Below are positions 24,251-38,731 of a stretch of 64,000 nt of DNA, in pieces. A program made the translations under genes and the position numbers. Positions within the stretch are counted from its first letter, which is position 1, and each line of letters opens with the position of its first letter. Source of the stretch: Fistularia commersonii (lineage: Eukaryota; Chordata; Actinopteri; Syngnathiformes; Fistulariidae); contig JBBMNZ010000001.1 in the NCBI GenBank assembly GCA_037954325.1, forward strand, positions 19,691,758-19,755,757. The letters are read 5' to 3'. The notes beneath the pieces are model-generated. The model worked only from the letters and a program-made list of their open reading frames with translations. It was not told where the DNA came from and searched no databases.

Positions 24251-26814
24251 TGAGAGTGGTCTCTGCACCTTAGATGGTGTTTTCTGCTATGTCGTCTGAT
24301 GACGATAATGAATGCTTTCACTTTAGCTCCACACTCCACACTGTGGACTGGAAACAACCCCGACACACACATGGTCCAACAAGGATACCACACCGGTAAG
24401 GCAAATGGAAAGTGTTGCCTCGTAAAAACATACAGTTCCTTTAAGTTCAAATATAAGTAGGAGAGTTTGGATAAAGCTGAGTAATGGGCCGTGCAGAGCG
24501 GAGGCCTTATGATGATTCGATTTTTCCACCACTGGAAGCATAACATATTATACCTTCAAGCTGGAACGAGTGAAGCGCTGCTGCAGAAAAGCTTCCTTCT
24601 GTATCTTTGACTCTCATTCCCTTTCTCAGCTCTACCAAGGGGCTGGGATATAGATATCTGGCTTTTTGGCTTCCAACGCAGCACGCTCATCCACACAGCA
24701 CCTCGACCGGGTCTCTGGCAACCTCACCTGGCTCGAGAAGACTGCTCAATCCAGAGGACATGTTTTCTGTACAAATATCACAGTGGACATGTAAACACGT
24801 CCTATGTGTTTACCTCCCAAGATGTTTTACTGTGACGCCTGAGAATGATGATGTTTTTGTAAATGTGTCTATCGCTTGAATTTCCAAACAGCTATTTGAA
24901 GAAGTCCTGTCCAAGCTTTGGAGGACCTCTTAGTGTTGCAAGGATCGCCTTACGGGCGGCACAAGAATATGAAGATTCTGGCTCTGTTACACCACCTCGG
25001 AGGGCGGCGGACATCACCGAGCCGCCAGATGTGTCCAGTTTGCCAGTTGCACACCCTGACCTCCCTCTGCCCGGGAATCCTGAAGTCTGCAAGTCGTTCG
25101 GCAGCTGTGCAAAGACATAAACGGATTGATTTCTGCAGGACTTTTCTTCCTCAGCGGGGGAACTCCATGGGTTTTACTGCTGCATCCGTGCCACTGGATA
25201 TAATGAACGGCTGTAAATGTTGTCTGCCATCAGCCGCTGTCCACGACAGCTGTCTCCTTCCTCAATGACAACTCCTGCTGGGTCACAATGTTTCTCAAAC
25301 TTGCAAAGCAAGGGGTCCACATGTTTCCCATTGCCTCTAATATTTGGAATATTTATACAGTAAATATTATTGCTAAAAACTTGTCCGAGCACAGCTTCCA
25401 GACGGTTTTGCTCTGCTGTTCCTGCAGAACTTGGCTGCGCTTTATCTCGGCCCTTAAGAGGAAACTCGCACCTCCGTTTTGCAGCAGGAGCCATTTGGAG
25501 ACATCAACATCAATTACCTTGGAATGGAGATGAACTCCTCCTCGGCTCATGTTGGTGCCCTGAGGGGGGATGTGCAGAACACATCAAAATGGCTTATTTG
25601 AGTGACATTTATAATGTGAAAAATTAAGTTTTCCATAAATTGTCACATCAATATTAAATATCTGAAGAACATGTTCTCATGAACTTGAAATGTGAAAATG
25701 CTTATTCCATACTTCCCTCCCACGGGATGTTGAAAGGGCCAAACATGTGAGGTTCCCATGGGAAGGTGCAAGTAACCCTTTGTTTTGCTCGAGTTGGGGC
25801 ATCACCTGGTGACTCGGGTTCCTGCAGGCTCTTCATACGTGCGCAGCTGACACCAATTCCTATTTACAGATGTGATCCCTTGGATCTAAAGCATCTTTGT
25901 TCCTGTTGAGACTCAAAGCGAGCATCTTAGCAACTGAAGCTGATTCAACCCGCTGTCAGAAACTTTTATCTTTCTCTTTTGTCCCGTTGATTAAACATTT
26001 CTTAAATCCAATATTGCACCATGTTCACAGCCAGCGTGATCTGGAGGTCGTGCCTGTTGCCAGCAGTAAATATAGAAGCATCTGCATCCCTGCTGAGTCA
26101 GTGTTTCTTCATTTTCCTGTCACATCTGGAAATGTGAGGAAAACAAAGAGTGTTGTTACGTTGATGCGCCCTCTAAAACCTGTAAACAGGACGTGCACGA
26201 AGGGTGTGTTGGAATGAAGGGATCTGACCCGTCTCTCGTGGGAATTATCAACAGCAGTGATGCATCTTAAAGGGCTGCTTCTGTGGAAAAGGGATGTAGC
26301 TGGAAAATTACTTCATCCAGACTGGTTTTAATCAGTGAAACAAACACTTCTGCCGGCGTCAGATGCATTTCTCACGCCGATAAACAATTAAAACATAAAG
26401 GGAAAAAATGTTCCTCCTGTACCAGTCGCATGCCTTTAAATCACAGTAATCAAAGTAAACGCACTTTCCAATCTTATCTAGAGCCCTTCTTCTGGTCACT
26501 TCTTTCTTCAGCTGAGTTTTAGTGCATGAGATGCAAAGTGTGTTTCATTTGCGGAAAAAAAAAAAAAAAAAAAACAGTCTGAGTCATGTCTGTTTAAGAG
26601 ATGTCCTGGGCGGTTTTCTCCAATCACAGCACACCCCGTCATTCAGGCACATGATGCAGTTACAAGTCAATGCAATTCCTTCTTTCGTTCTGCCAGGGAG
26701 GTTTGCTTGGTGGGGTCCGAGTCCCTCAGCAGTCACTCCTTAGCATTTTGAAAAGATCCATCTTGAAATCTCGTCTCTCCTCCGTTTGCTGTTGGCTCCA
26801 AAACCCTTATCCCG
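24251..26814. other. Intergenic region downstream of rpap1
   Basis: Holds the rpap1 3' UTR at its right end, though I did not find a clear AATAAA for it. A poly(A) run is at 26556-26574. No exon is recognised. Confidence 0.5.
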
Positions 26815-29800
26815 TCAGGGTCCTTTGTCATCACCAGTCCGCTGTCCGGCGACGCTCTCCAAATGCTTCACTCGGATTTGAGGCAACTGGTCGTATACGT
26901 CGAATCCCAAGTCCGAGCGCTGTTTGGGAAGGCGGAACAGAAGCAAGTGGTTCCTAAGCACCTGGATTTGAGTGCGGGGAGAAGAAGGTGTGCATGTCAA
27001 TAAGACAGGATAACAGGAGGAGAGATGTGAGATTGAAACTTCAAAAAATGTACGGACAACATGACACTTCATAAGGATCCCTCTCAGGAAATGATGGCAG
27101 CTTGTTTGGGCCCATTTCAGATGGTGACGCCTTGTGTTTATAAGAGCGCCCCAGGGAACGCCATTTCCCATTTGCTATATTATCTATTGTCAGTCCTTGC
27201 CTCTATCCTGCACAGCTAGGAGACGACTGATGGTAGCTGGCCTGGACAACGGGTGGAGATCTGAAGGCAATGGGAGCTGGACGGATCTCGACAGAATAAT
27301 GAAATATGAGTGTGGCGGATCAGTCTGGCTGCCAGGCTAAGGTTGTTAGCTGAAGTAAGGCTGGATTACAACTATAACGTAAGGGTTAAAGTACATTGAA
27401 AATATAGACGTGACTCCCACACAATAGCTATTTCTGTTCCAATAATTATATTTTGCTTAATATTCCTTGCGATATCAGTGTCTCAACATACCCACAGTGA
27501 AAACATTAACACATGAAAACATTCCTTGAGGAAAATGGTCTTAAACCGCGATTTTACAAAATGAGAAACAGCACAAAGAGAGGAATGTGAGAATATTGAG
27601 GGCCATGGTAAAACCATCATCAAAAAGCTCTGTGAGAGGCATGGCGGGTACGGAGTGCGATCGATAAGTTGTGTATCAAGGGAAGAAGTAAAGAACAGAA
27701 GAGACTTGCAGTAAGAACAAAAAAAGAAATACCTCATCAGTCAGGTAGTAGATTTTCCTCAGCATACTGTGCCGAGCCGCTTTGACCTCCTGGAAAAGAG
27801 GAATGGATGTAAAATCATTAATGGCGTACTTGACGTCCTTTTTTTTCTTGAACTGCACATGCATGTATGAATGCCCCACTGAGGTATTTAATATTCTATG
27901 ACATTGCAGCCGCACTCACATTCGACACAGATAATGTGTATGCGCTGCTAAAAAAACGCGCCTGTTTCTCTTCATATACTAGAGTCTCCAGCACCTCCTG
28001 TAAGCTCAAAATTTTATGCGGAGAACTTGTAATCTGGTGGTGATTGACTGACGAAATGGCTGGATCGTCTAAGGCAAGAACGATTCTAGATATATTGCAC
28101 TCTATTCCAAGGTGTGTTATCTGCCGTACCTGAGCCGCAGCATCCTGTGAGAAGATGAAACTGTTGACTTGTGACACAGCGACCACATATAGGACAGGAC
28201 ACCAGCAGGGCTTCAGGGCCCCCGTTACAAGCGATCGGAAATAGAGGCGAAGGAGTGGCAGGGAGTCTTCCGGAGGAGAGGTGAACCGCTCGATGGGAAT
28301 GGAGAGCTTCAGGCGAAGAGATAATCAAAAGGTGTTAAGACATGTCCACAACATGAGGCACTTTAACTGTGGAACATTTCCATTATCACCTCCTCTAGAG
28401 TGACACCCAATGACCTCAGTATCCCCACGTGTTCTCCAAATACAGCCAGCCTCAGGGTGGTGCTGCACTTCCTCTGCAGTGGCAAGAGAAGCCAGCAGCC
28501 AAACAGTCTGTCACCGAAAGACACGGCTTCATACTGAGCCAAGAGGGCTGAATATAAGTCCTGGAAGGAGGCTAAACCCGGAGGAGGGATATCCAGGTCC
28601 AAAGAGTCCAGCCTGGATGGCCTGAGTACAGAGGAGAATGTTATTTCAACGGCTCAGCCACCATTCCACATCCTTCAAAGCACATTAAATGAATTATCGG
28701 CTTTCTCAAACCTGGTCAGCAGTCTGAATAGACCCCAGGTCAGTTTCTGAACCTGCTTCTTCAAGAACAAGTCACTGGAACACAGGAACACACAGGAGAG
28801 GCGTGCAAGCTTTGCGACAGGAAGGATTACCTGCAGAACATTATAGACGTGTTTAATTTCCCGAGTACAGATATGTTTACCAGCATGCCAGCTTTAAATA
28901 TTACACACAAGGCCCAAGCCACTCAACCTCCGCGTCCCATCTCGTTACATAAGGGGGCTTAAGAGGTGTGCATGTACCTTTAGAGCCTCCTCCCTCCAGA
29001 CTTCCAGCACCAACAGCCACTGCAGGCAGTGTGTCACCAGCTGCAGAGCCCCCTGAGGCAGCTCCTCCACTGCCAGTCCTCCACCGTCAGACACACCTGC
29101 CCGCTCATACAGGCCGACGAGCGGGAGGAAAGGCCAGTCGGAGGGCAACGTGGGGCCGCTGACTTCGGGGAGCAGATGGGACTTTATCCAGGGGTTGCGT
29201 CCCAGGTGAGCATCTCGGGAGGCCAACACGGACGGCTCAAGGTGGGCCAAGTGGGTCAAGAAGCAGCCGCGGATGGATGGCAGCTGGGTGCCGGCTTCCC
29301 TCAGAAGCTCCCCAACAGTTTGTAGTGAAGGAGAGGTGTGTTCGTGGCTTTGGTGGTAGAGCCTCAGCTCTCCCAGCTCCACGGCCTCAGGGCCCCCGCC
29401 GCGGATTTCTCTGAAAGGAAAACACAGAGAAGGAGCTGTGTAATGCACAAACATCTGGAGGACTATTTTTGGTGATCTGCCACTTTGAAAATTGTAAAGC
29501 AATGTGTTTAATTATACAATCCAATTTGTGAAATGACATTACAGTTATGGGCCCTGCATTTTATGTAAAAACCAATAAGGTACTCTTCATAAAGCATCTA
29601 TTGTGCACAGCTTAACCCAAAAGACATCATTTGTGGAAACTCACAATATGAAGTCCTCGGTGAAGATGACTGTGGACAGCAGTTCGTGGATCAGGTACTC
29701 GCTGCCCGGTAACAAACAGGGTAAGAGGACCAATGCCACCTGGTGGTAGAGAGAGGCCTGCTTGGCCACATCAGGATCAAGGGGAACCTGAGAGATTTCA

Positions 29801-32800
29801 GAGGAGAATTGTGGTCAAATGTAGAAATCTAATAAATGGTGTAAAGGAATCTACACACGGTCATTCAACAGGAGATGACACTGACTTGCAACGAGTCATC
29901 TTCTGCACAAGTTCACACTTTTGAGTCAGATTATTAAGTGAGCCCGGGATCTTATCATTAGGACCTTCCACAACCTGCAAAACTTTAGTTATTTAGTAGA
30001 TTGAAAATATCTTGAGTTACCAGTCTGTGTGCCAGCCGCAGCAGCAGGTAGATGAGGTGGTGTTCGTGGCGGAGAAGCCAGGCCCTGGTGTGAGACAAGG
30101 TGGGCGCTGCCCGGCTGCAGCTCCGGAGATAAGTGACCACCGGCTCTGCCAGCAGGAGTCCGGTGAACTGGATGTCAACAAATAAAAGGCAAACAGGGGC
30201 ATGGTTCATGAACACATCCTGTGTGTCAGGAGCCACAGCGAGTTGTAGCTTCAAGTATCCTTACATTCTATTAAACTACCAAAACATTCTCCTTCTGAAG
30301 GACCTACCTTGCAGCTGAGGCCTTTGTGGAGGTCTGTGATTGTTTCCAGGAGGAGCCCCAGGCTGGTAAGAAGAGGGAAGGGAGAGGTGGCGTTGAGCAG
30401 GCCTGGGCGATGCCTCAATCCAAGGCAGGACAACCCTGGGAGGCTGGTGGGGAAATCTGAGCCCTGATGACCAGACTGCTCATTGCATACTAATGAAGAC
30501 ATCCTGGTGAGGGTTCGGGTTAAACAGGAAAAGAATTTATGATTAAGAGACAGGTTTTTCAACCCGTTGTCTTCTTCAGCACTGACGGGCCCATCACACA
30601 TTTTATAAGAAGGATAATTACTCCTGATCGAAACCACTGAATTAGCCGGCCTAAGAGAAATACAAGGGCATTGATGACCACAGAGGTTTTACAGTAGGTC
30701 ACTTACTTGAGGTTCTTAATAAAGTCTCTAACAACATAATGACCCATCAGGGGAAGAAGAACTTCATATGTCAGCTGCTCCAAGTCCTGAAGTGTTTCCA
30801 CTGGGCTGAAACAGTTCTGAGGAGGACACATTATTGTACGTATGTTGTCCATTTAGCTAACGTGACTTTTTTGCTAAACATGCTCTGCATCAATTCTTAA
30901 GAAATAAGAACATTTCACAGGAGGAGCACAAAAGAAACTGAAAAGCAGATTCTCAGATATTTGCCAAGAGGTTTCATTTCAGCCAAAACATGATGTGATC
31001 ATAAAAGATCTCTACAAGACGGGAAGGAGCACCTGTCTGGAGAGCTGCTGGTAGTAAGCCTTGAAGTAGAGCAAGTACGCTGGTATGAGTGTAAGACTTG
31101 TGTCTTTCTGGACTGGACTATCCAGACCTTTAACAAAGCTCTTGAAATGGCCAAGCAGCAATGGCTGCAACCCTGCGACATGTTTCCAAGACACTGGAGG
31201 AGGAGGAGGACATTCGTCTTCCAGGGAACTGATGAAAAACAAGAGACAAAGTAAAAACATGAGGCAAAAGAGATTGAAACCATTGGGGAAAAAAAAACGC
31301 AGAAGCCTTTGGTGCAGCTGGGTGATGTGGAGACACAGCAGAAGTTCTCCATACCTGACCATGCCAGCCTGCAGTGCTTGGTGGCAGCCGGCAGTGTGTG
31401 TGACCTGGGTGAGCATGGACAGCATGGCCAGAGCACGCTGCAGCTGCAGAGGCAGCAAAGGTCCCAAGGTGATCCACACTTTGGGAAGTGCCTGCAATGC
31501 ATTCACCAAGGCTGGATACAGGTCTCTGGGGAATGACAACGACAAATAATGAAAACACTGTGAGAATCAACGAGGTGACAGTGGTTGGATGCGTAACTCG
31601 GCTCACATGTTTGTAATAATAATTCAATAAGCTGATGTCGAACTCGGCCCGATGATTTATTTTTACAATTTCTTTTCAAAGTTCCTGCGGCTCAACGTAG
31701 ATTTAAGAATGTGCAATGCTAAGTGATGTAAAATATAATGAAAATACCTTTATAATAAGTTATTTCAAACAACATGTGACTTCAAACGCTTGAGAAGAAT
31801 AGCAAACGCGAGAGGCTGACTAGGAAAGCCTGCTTTGAAAGAAACATTTGGGAGCCGACGCAAGAATAAGAAATAACTGATTGGCTTGAGAAACAGCTAA
31901 GAAAAGAAGTATCTATCCTTGAAGTATGCAAATGTACAGATATTTACAGATACTATGTAAAACCCTGCTCCACAGAGCAATAAACATGACCTGTCAGTTT
32001 GCTATTTCACATCCGTGTCGAGAATTACAGTTCATAAAATCCTGACCTAAACATACCATAACATAAAATCCTTAGATGCTTTCATACTGAATTCAGGCGG
32101 TATTTTTTCATGATTGTGTCCAATGTCTTTTTGGGCTCTTTTGTAAGGAACTCCGAATGGGAACTCTGAATTACAGTATCAATATCGGCTTACATGTATA
32201 ATTGGCAGGCCTGTCCGTAGCCAGCTGCTACAGCCCAGAACCTGTAGGCCTCCGTGGTGATCCTGAGGGCCTCGCTTGGCTCCAGCAGCAGCTGATTGGG
32301 CTCGGCACTCAGAAGACAGGACAGACACTCCATCACACCCAGAGAATTTAACTATGTGGAGAGGAGAGAATAGCTATTCTGAGACGATTTAGTTGAATCA
32401 AATTCTTGTTTTTTTGCGAGTCCTGGCATGATTTATTCTGGCGGATCACAACCGATCAAAATCAGCCAGATTTCTGAGCTAATATTACCGACGGTGAATC
32501 CAAATTGTCTGACAGTGGACAAATGGAGTTCCTGTCAAACATAATTAATTGTAGCCAGACTGTTTTCCTTCATGAAAATAAGTAAAGGAATAGAATACTT
32601 GGCATTAACCCTTACAAAGTCCTTACCAATCTCGCACAGGCATGCCTCCCAGACGTCGCCAAGACTCTGAGCAGTTTAATGGCAGGAGAAAGCGGAAGTC
32701 CGTAAACCGACGGATGGAGGGGAAGACACCGTGCAGCCCAGGACGCGGGAAGGAACTCCGATACCACAGTGTTCATCAGGCGAGGACAGGCCAACACCTG

Positions 32801-35800
32801 GGGGAGTCCAGTGTAGAAAATCTAATGTAATCAGAGCCAAAACTGACAGATATATTCTACAGGACATAACTTAAGTCAACTTGGACTTTCAGCCATTTGA
32901 TACCATGTTGGGCAGATGCTTGATGTGTTCTTACTTCAAAACTTTTTTTTTTAGCATACTATTAACTAAGGCACATGAAGTCATACCCTCCCTAGTGGGC
33001 CTGTTTGGAAGATGCTGCGGTTGCTACAATTACCTGAGCGGCGGACAAAGCAGAGTGCCTGGCGATACGAGTCAAGACCTCCAAGACATCCTGGACCACC
33101 AGCGGGGTTGGTCGCACCACCTCGAGAATGTAGCGCAGCCTTGGAAGCAGCTTCATTTTGAGCAGACCCTGACACAGCAGACAACAGAGACAGGAAGATG
33201 GTTCACTTCTCAGGCTATTTCCTCATCGGATAAGAAATATATTAAAATCACAGGTTTGACAAGTGAGAGTGAATGTATTGCAAGCAAAAGAGCTGTTGAT
33301 GAGAAGCTTGTTGTCATGGAGAACGTGGCAATGTTTTAAGCTTGCCTATTACATGAAAGTATAATGTGAAATCAACAGCCAGACTTAATCCACTACGGTA
33401 CCATCATGTGCCGAGGTGCCAAAGTATGACACGAGGAGAGGGGGTTCACCTACCGAGCACCGCCGATGTGCCCCTGAGTGAGGCCCCTCCCTGGGCCAAC
33501 CCTCTCACTCTGTTGCCATTGATGCCTGTTTAAAAGTTCTGTTTGTCCATGCGTGAGTTTGTGTATTAATGACAACAATCTCCCTGCAGGGGATCATTAG
33601 TATATGAAATTTAACTTTCTTGTATTAGCAATGCTGAGAATACATGCAATGGAGTTGGAGCGCCCTCTGCTGGGCAAACTGAGTGACAACGTCCTCACTG
33701 ACTGTTTTGATCCCAAGATCCGAAACCTCTCCAACACAATTTGTTATCTTACCTTGACAACATCTTGCCTGGCCACATCATAATCAGACTTCCTCTCCTC
33801 CCTCTCCTTTGCTGTCTCCTTTAAGCCTTCATTCAGTCCTTCATCCTCCACCTCATCATCATCGTCCTCCTCTGGCGCAGACGGCAGCAGCGGGAAGGAG
33901 GCCAGGCCACGAAACCAAGAGAACGTCAAGTCTAAACTCTCCTGAAAGTGAGGATAAATCTTTGAAAGGCTGTCCAATGGATTGTGGAGAGCGAACGTGA
34001 CCATTAATTCAGTGATGCACGATGTAGTTTCTTTGAAGCATGATATATTTTTGTAATTTCTCTATGAGGGTGATTTTATTTTAAGGCAGGTGTTGCCATG
34101 AGCTATGTGGAAAATCTGCAGTAACGGAGCAGGGATTGAACGGTCTTGAATGAGAATTTAAGAGTCAGAGTGCTTACTTCGTCATCTGCGCAAACCAAGA
34201 GTGCTTTGAGAGCATGGACTGCAGCAGCCATTACTCCCTCCACACTGTCATCCAACGCAAAACGGAGCAGGAAGAGCAACCCAGCATCCAACAGGGTGGA
34301 CGCCACGCTGCCAGTGAGGACAGACTGGTATTCCCCTGCACGTGCCTTCAGAGGAAGATGTAGATGTCGTCATGCACGGCCTGTATCAACCCTGCGAACA
34401 CTGTGGGACGGCGTGTGCCTCCTTGCGTACCTTTGAAAGAACGTTGCCGAGGGTGCTGAGGGCCAGACACCTCTGCTGGATCACCTGGCTGCGAGACAGC
34501 AGGAAGAGGTCCTGCAGGGAGTAACCTGCCCGCTGGGGAGAAGGTCTGAGTCAGTAACCATCAGTCATCAGTAACCCTAAAGATTGATTCTGACAGCTTG
34601 CTGCTTTTTGTATCATTTGCTGGTCAACTGAAGAGGTCGGATCCAAACCTTGCCGTTAGCCATCAGTTTAAAACAAGTAATAGATTTTTGTATTCAACTG
34701 GCTGTGTAAAATATCACAGTTTAAGACAAAATACTGTAGTCCAGTGACCTCAGGCTCCTCCCCGTGGTGGTGCAGGCCCAGGTGGGTGGGTAGATCATCT
34801 GTTGGAGGAATTAGAGTCCCATTGAAATGAAAGCGGGCCTGCATAGCCTATAGGAACAAAAAACTCAATTAAACACTTTGGCTTCAGCTGTATCAAATTT
34901 CAGATCTGTCGACGAAGTGATGCATGTATTTGGGAGGTCTTTTTCACTCTTACTTGCTTGGTTCCCGTCTTTCTTGGAGCAGGCAGGTCCCTCATCCACT
35001 CAAGCTTCTCTGGCTCCAGTTTGTCCATATGAAGCCATTCCTTCTCAGGCTTAAACGACAGATCTTGCTCTGGATTAAACAAATACAGTGGGACGAACAA
35101 ATAAAACAAGACTCGACTAGGAATTGATTAAAACAAATGAAGCTTCTGCAAGCCAAGTGGCTGACTTTATTTTGCATTGTTATAAGTATTACTACAACAA
35201 ATATCATACTAGTGAAGTAATGCTAGAAAACTCATACTTCATCCATATGCTGGAAGAAAATTGGAGTTAACTGGTGGGAAATAACCTCAAGAGCACCAAA
35301 TCATCATCTTTAAACTGGAGAGAAATTACTTAAAAGTTTTAATGAGAAATGGAAAAAAAAGAAAAAAAATCAGCCAGATATCTTCAGTAATTTATTCACT
35401 TTATTCAAAGATTCACTAATCTGTCTCTGCTGCAAGTTGCTAAGTTGTTTTCAGCTCATTCCTTTTAGTGATGTTTAAAAAACAACAGAAGGCATTAGCA
35501 TGTGTCAGTGAGGCATCAGAGACAGGCCTCAAGGGTTCATCCCTGTTTGAATCTTCTTAGAGCGCCATCACAAAAGTGGCAATATTTGGACATTCAGCAT
35601 GAGGTTCGGATGTTTTTGGGATGAGGCAGGAAGAAGGGATGATAAGAACACCTGTTCGTGGAACGGAGCACATCTTAGGACATCTAAGAACTTTAGTCCT
35701 ATGACCCGATTGTAAGACTGTTTTCAATTTCACTTGTCTTTTAAATAGTGTCTAGACACTGGAAATATGGACATCAATTTCCGACAAGCAGGAGAACGCC

Positions 35801-38049
35801 AATAAATGGATCTGGTGTAATAACATACAGACAAATAGCTGAAATTGCACAATAGTGAATGCTCATGCTCATGAATTCAGATCATATAAAGAACTTGGAG
35901 TAAATGCTCAGACTTCTCTTTTGACCGGTTACTGCTGCATTTATAACAAGTATAAAACCAGGGCCTTCGCTGACAGGGATGGCTCCTGGTTTGAATCTTA
36001 AACATCAGAGACTAAAACTAACTGCTGGCGTGAAGGGGATAATGGAGCTAGTTTTGAAGTCATCATACCTGCTTCTGCATGTGATGATGACAGTTTCTCC
36101 TCTTCTTCCCCGTCCATCTCTACTTCTTGCAGTTTATGAGCCACAGTGGAGCCACCGGACGAGTTTGAATCCGTGCTCACATTTTCGAGAGGCGCGTTTC
36201 CCCTGCTTTTGGTCTCTAGCCTTTTGGATTCCGAGGAGGACGGGACACTTTGGGCTTTGTGAGATCTAACAAACTCCACCAGTCTAGGATCTGGGATGCA
36301 GAGTTACGTTTTACACACATCGAAAAAAAATAAGGGTGATAAAACAAAGACTTGTAATAGTTAAAATCATTAATTTTAAATCCCACACATATTAATATCA
36401 TATCAACTGCCAAGGTGAACAGAGACATTAACTACCAAGCTGAGATAAGAGTTTCTTCTGTTCCTCTCGTATCTCGGACTCAGACATAGCCTGGAGCTTA
36501 GCCTGATTCTCCTTGTGGATCCTTATGGTCTCGCCCAAACTGTCCGGGCCCCTGAGCCCCTGGCCGGACAGCAGTCTGGGACCTGAGACTAGAGTTGAAG
36601 GGGGAGCAGCAGTCTTTGCTGGTACAGGTGAAGGGAGACAGAGAAAAGCAGGGTGAAAAAAAACACAAGATCTGTGAGTGGACAAAACTGCACGGATTTT
36701 CCAGATATCTGAAGTCAAAATTGTCAAGAAATGCAGGGCAGAGTGAGCAAAATAGGAAATTCAAAATGTCTAAAATAAGCACATTATGAATAACATTAAC
36801 AGAACGACAGTATGCCACTTACTATTAGCAGCAACATCACTCCATTCTGTAGCCATGCTTGCCTCAGTGGAGAGCCTCTGTGGTCTTGGGTTGGATTTCT
36901 GGGCAGCTCCGGACACACGAGCCACGGGGGTCTTTCCCTGATTCAACCTCTGAGCCTCAATCTGACGTGCGAAGATGCTCTTCTTCGCACCGTCGGACGA
37001 CATTGGCGCCTTGTTCAGGGAGCAGTGTGTGTTCAGAGGTTTGTATGACTACTGAACTGACGTTATAACGCCTCTCGTCAAATGTATCGAGGAAGATTTG
37101 TATTACCAAAGATGCACGCATGCATTTTTTTGAAGAGGATAACATAAAAACTGTTTCCATAGTAAATGAGATTATGGTCAAAGTTGATTTTATGTACATT
37201 CTTTAACTTTCTCTATAAAAAAGAGAAATGACTTGAGAAAAAACACGTTTTACCTGAGAGCTGTTTGTGGAGCGGCGCTGCACTTTGGGGAAAGCCATGC
37301 CAGTAAATTCCGGTAGAGAAATGGGAGTTGAGCTGGTATCTCTCTCCTTGAGAGACAGAGGAATATTTCAGATTCATCAGGAAAATAATTAAGGATAAAA
37401 GCGAGCGATAAAATGACAGACCTTGAAATACAACAGGGCACTATATTCTTGTACATCGTGTATTTTCTAACACTGGATTTTTTTTTTTTTCATTTCAATA
37501 CACGTTTGTTTTAGGGGTGAAAATATTATACTTAGTTCGACCGTCAAAAGTTTCACTCAAGCTCACTTGCTTTGTGTTGGGTATCTGGTAACTGCTTTTA
37601 TAAAATGACAGTTTGTAAACACTGCACTTACAACAATCCTGGAGAGAACCGCACTGATGTGAGAGTCGTGCCTGTCCAGACTCTCTTCTGCGTCCTCCTC
37701 CTCAAAGGTAACACTTTTAAAGCGAGACTTCTTGGGAGGGGCTGGTGTCAGAGACGGGAGCTGGTCCGGAACATCTAAAGACGCCAAGAACGTTAGATCT
37801 GCCTTCAAAACCTAAACGATGGGGAAGATAAGTCAAACCTTCTATGGTGACTACATCCCTCTGATTTCCTGCGGTGGCCGTGCTGTGCCCCTCTCCTCCT
37901 CCACCTCCACCTCCACCTCCACCATGACCTCTCCTCTTGTCAGGCCGCCGGAGCACCTGAGCAGCGGACAAGGCGCCGGAGGTCAGGAAGTTCTCCTGCT
38001 CTCTAAGGAGGTCCGCCTCCGAGTCAGTGGGCTTGGGACGCCGCAGCAT
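26815..38049 (-). CDS. rpap1: RNA polymerase II-associated protein 1, 26 coding exons
   Basis: RPAP1 helps assemble and import RNA polymerase II. Coding exons in transcript order: 38049-37839, 37774-37632, 37346-37254, 37009-36823, 36618-36436, 36290-36069, 35069-34954, 34847-34749, 34532-34431, 34345-34178, 33941-33753, 33168-33034, 32797-32627, 32351-32194, 31525-31355, 31228-31033, 30816-30707, 30503-30308, 30167-30021, 29787-29645, 29410-28978, 28830-28712, 28621-28390, 28306-28130, 27789-27733, 26961-26815. Phases join throughout to 4,305 nt, 1,434 aa; human RPAP1 is about 1,390. The start MLRRPKPTDSEADLL matches the human N-terminus. An upstream in-frame ATG is rejected because a pyrimidine-rich acceptor lies just before this one, implying a noncoding 5' exon. 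The RPAP1_N region is about residues 240-285 (KLQAMSESEI; DPRLVEFVRS) and RPAP1_C about 385-455 (LPTHLGLHHHGEE, RAGYSLQDLF). The rest is helical, HEAT-like. A glycine run near residue 50 is encoded by a CCN repeat. The exon 8 donor (GTCACT) is weak. Confidence 0.96.
37896..37925 (-). repeat. rpap1: CCN trinucleotide tract in rpap1 exon 1 (polyglycine)
   Basis: TCC ACC repeats on the plus strand read GGT/GGA on the coding strand and give a run of about ten glycines near residue 50. Such tracts tend to vary in length between individuals. Confidence 0.85.
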
Positions 38050-38684
38050 CCCTGGGAAGACCAAAAAGAAGCTTGGGGCGCTGCTTTTGTTGTTGTTGTT
38101 ACTGTTCTCTATTGTTGACTGCCCAAGAGGTCTTCAACGTTCTCCCTTTAGCCGCTGTTGGACTGGTGACACAAGTAGACCACAGCTAAATGAGAGACAA
38201 CACTCTCCACTGTGACCGAGAGGTTAAAAAAAATTACATCCCATGGCTAATTATTTAGCGTGAACTAAAAGTCTTGTAAAGAGACAAAAAGAGGCTGAAA
38301 TGAAACGTAAACCCCCACGCTAGTTAAGCTAGCTGCCGCAAAATGTTTCACCGCACTTTGACGAAGTTAGCCTTCCATTGGCGGTGTGGTGAAATGTTAG
38401 CAGCACAGCTAGCTTTAGCACGAATTCGCCAAAGAGATTTTTTCCCTCAAATGTAGAGAAATTGGCTGTAAGACAACTCGAGGCGCGATAGTTTCAATGA
38501 AGAGATATTTAATATTTCCATGGTGTCGCCGACAAACCCCTCGTTCCGCGATAATACAGCCCCACGCAGCGGGCGGAAACACACGGAAGGAATGTAAAGT
38601 GACACACGGTGGATCTCTTTCAAAATAAAAGCCCTGTCATCATCAACCAAAGACGAAGAAGGACCGTTAGCTGCTTCCTGGGCT

Positions 38685-38731
<47 letters not shown>

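Noticed and set aside
38049..38064. Upstream in-frame ATG (MVFPG) as the rpap1 start
   Set aside because: It overlaps a clear pyrimidine-tract acceptor ending CCCAG just before the family-matching MLRRPKP start.
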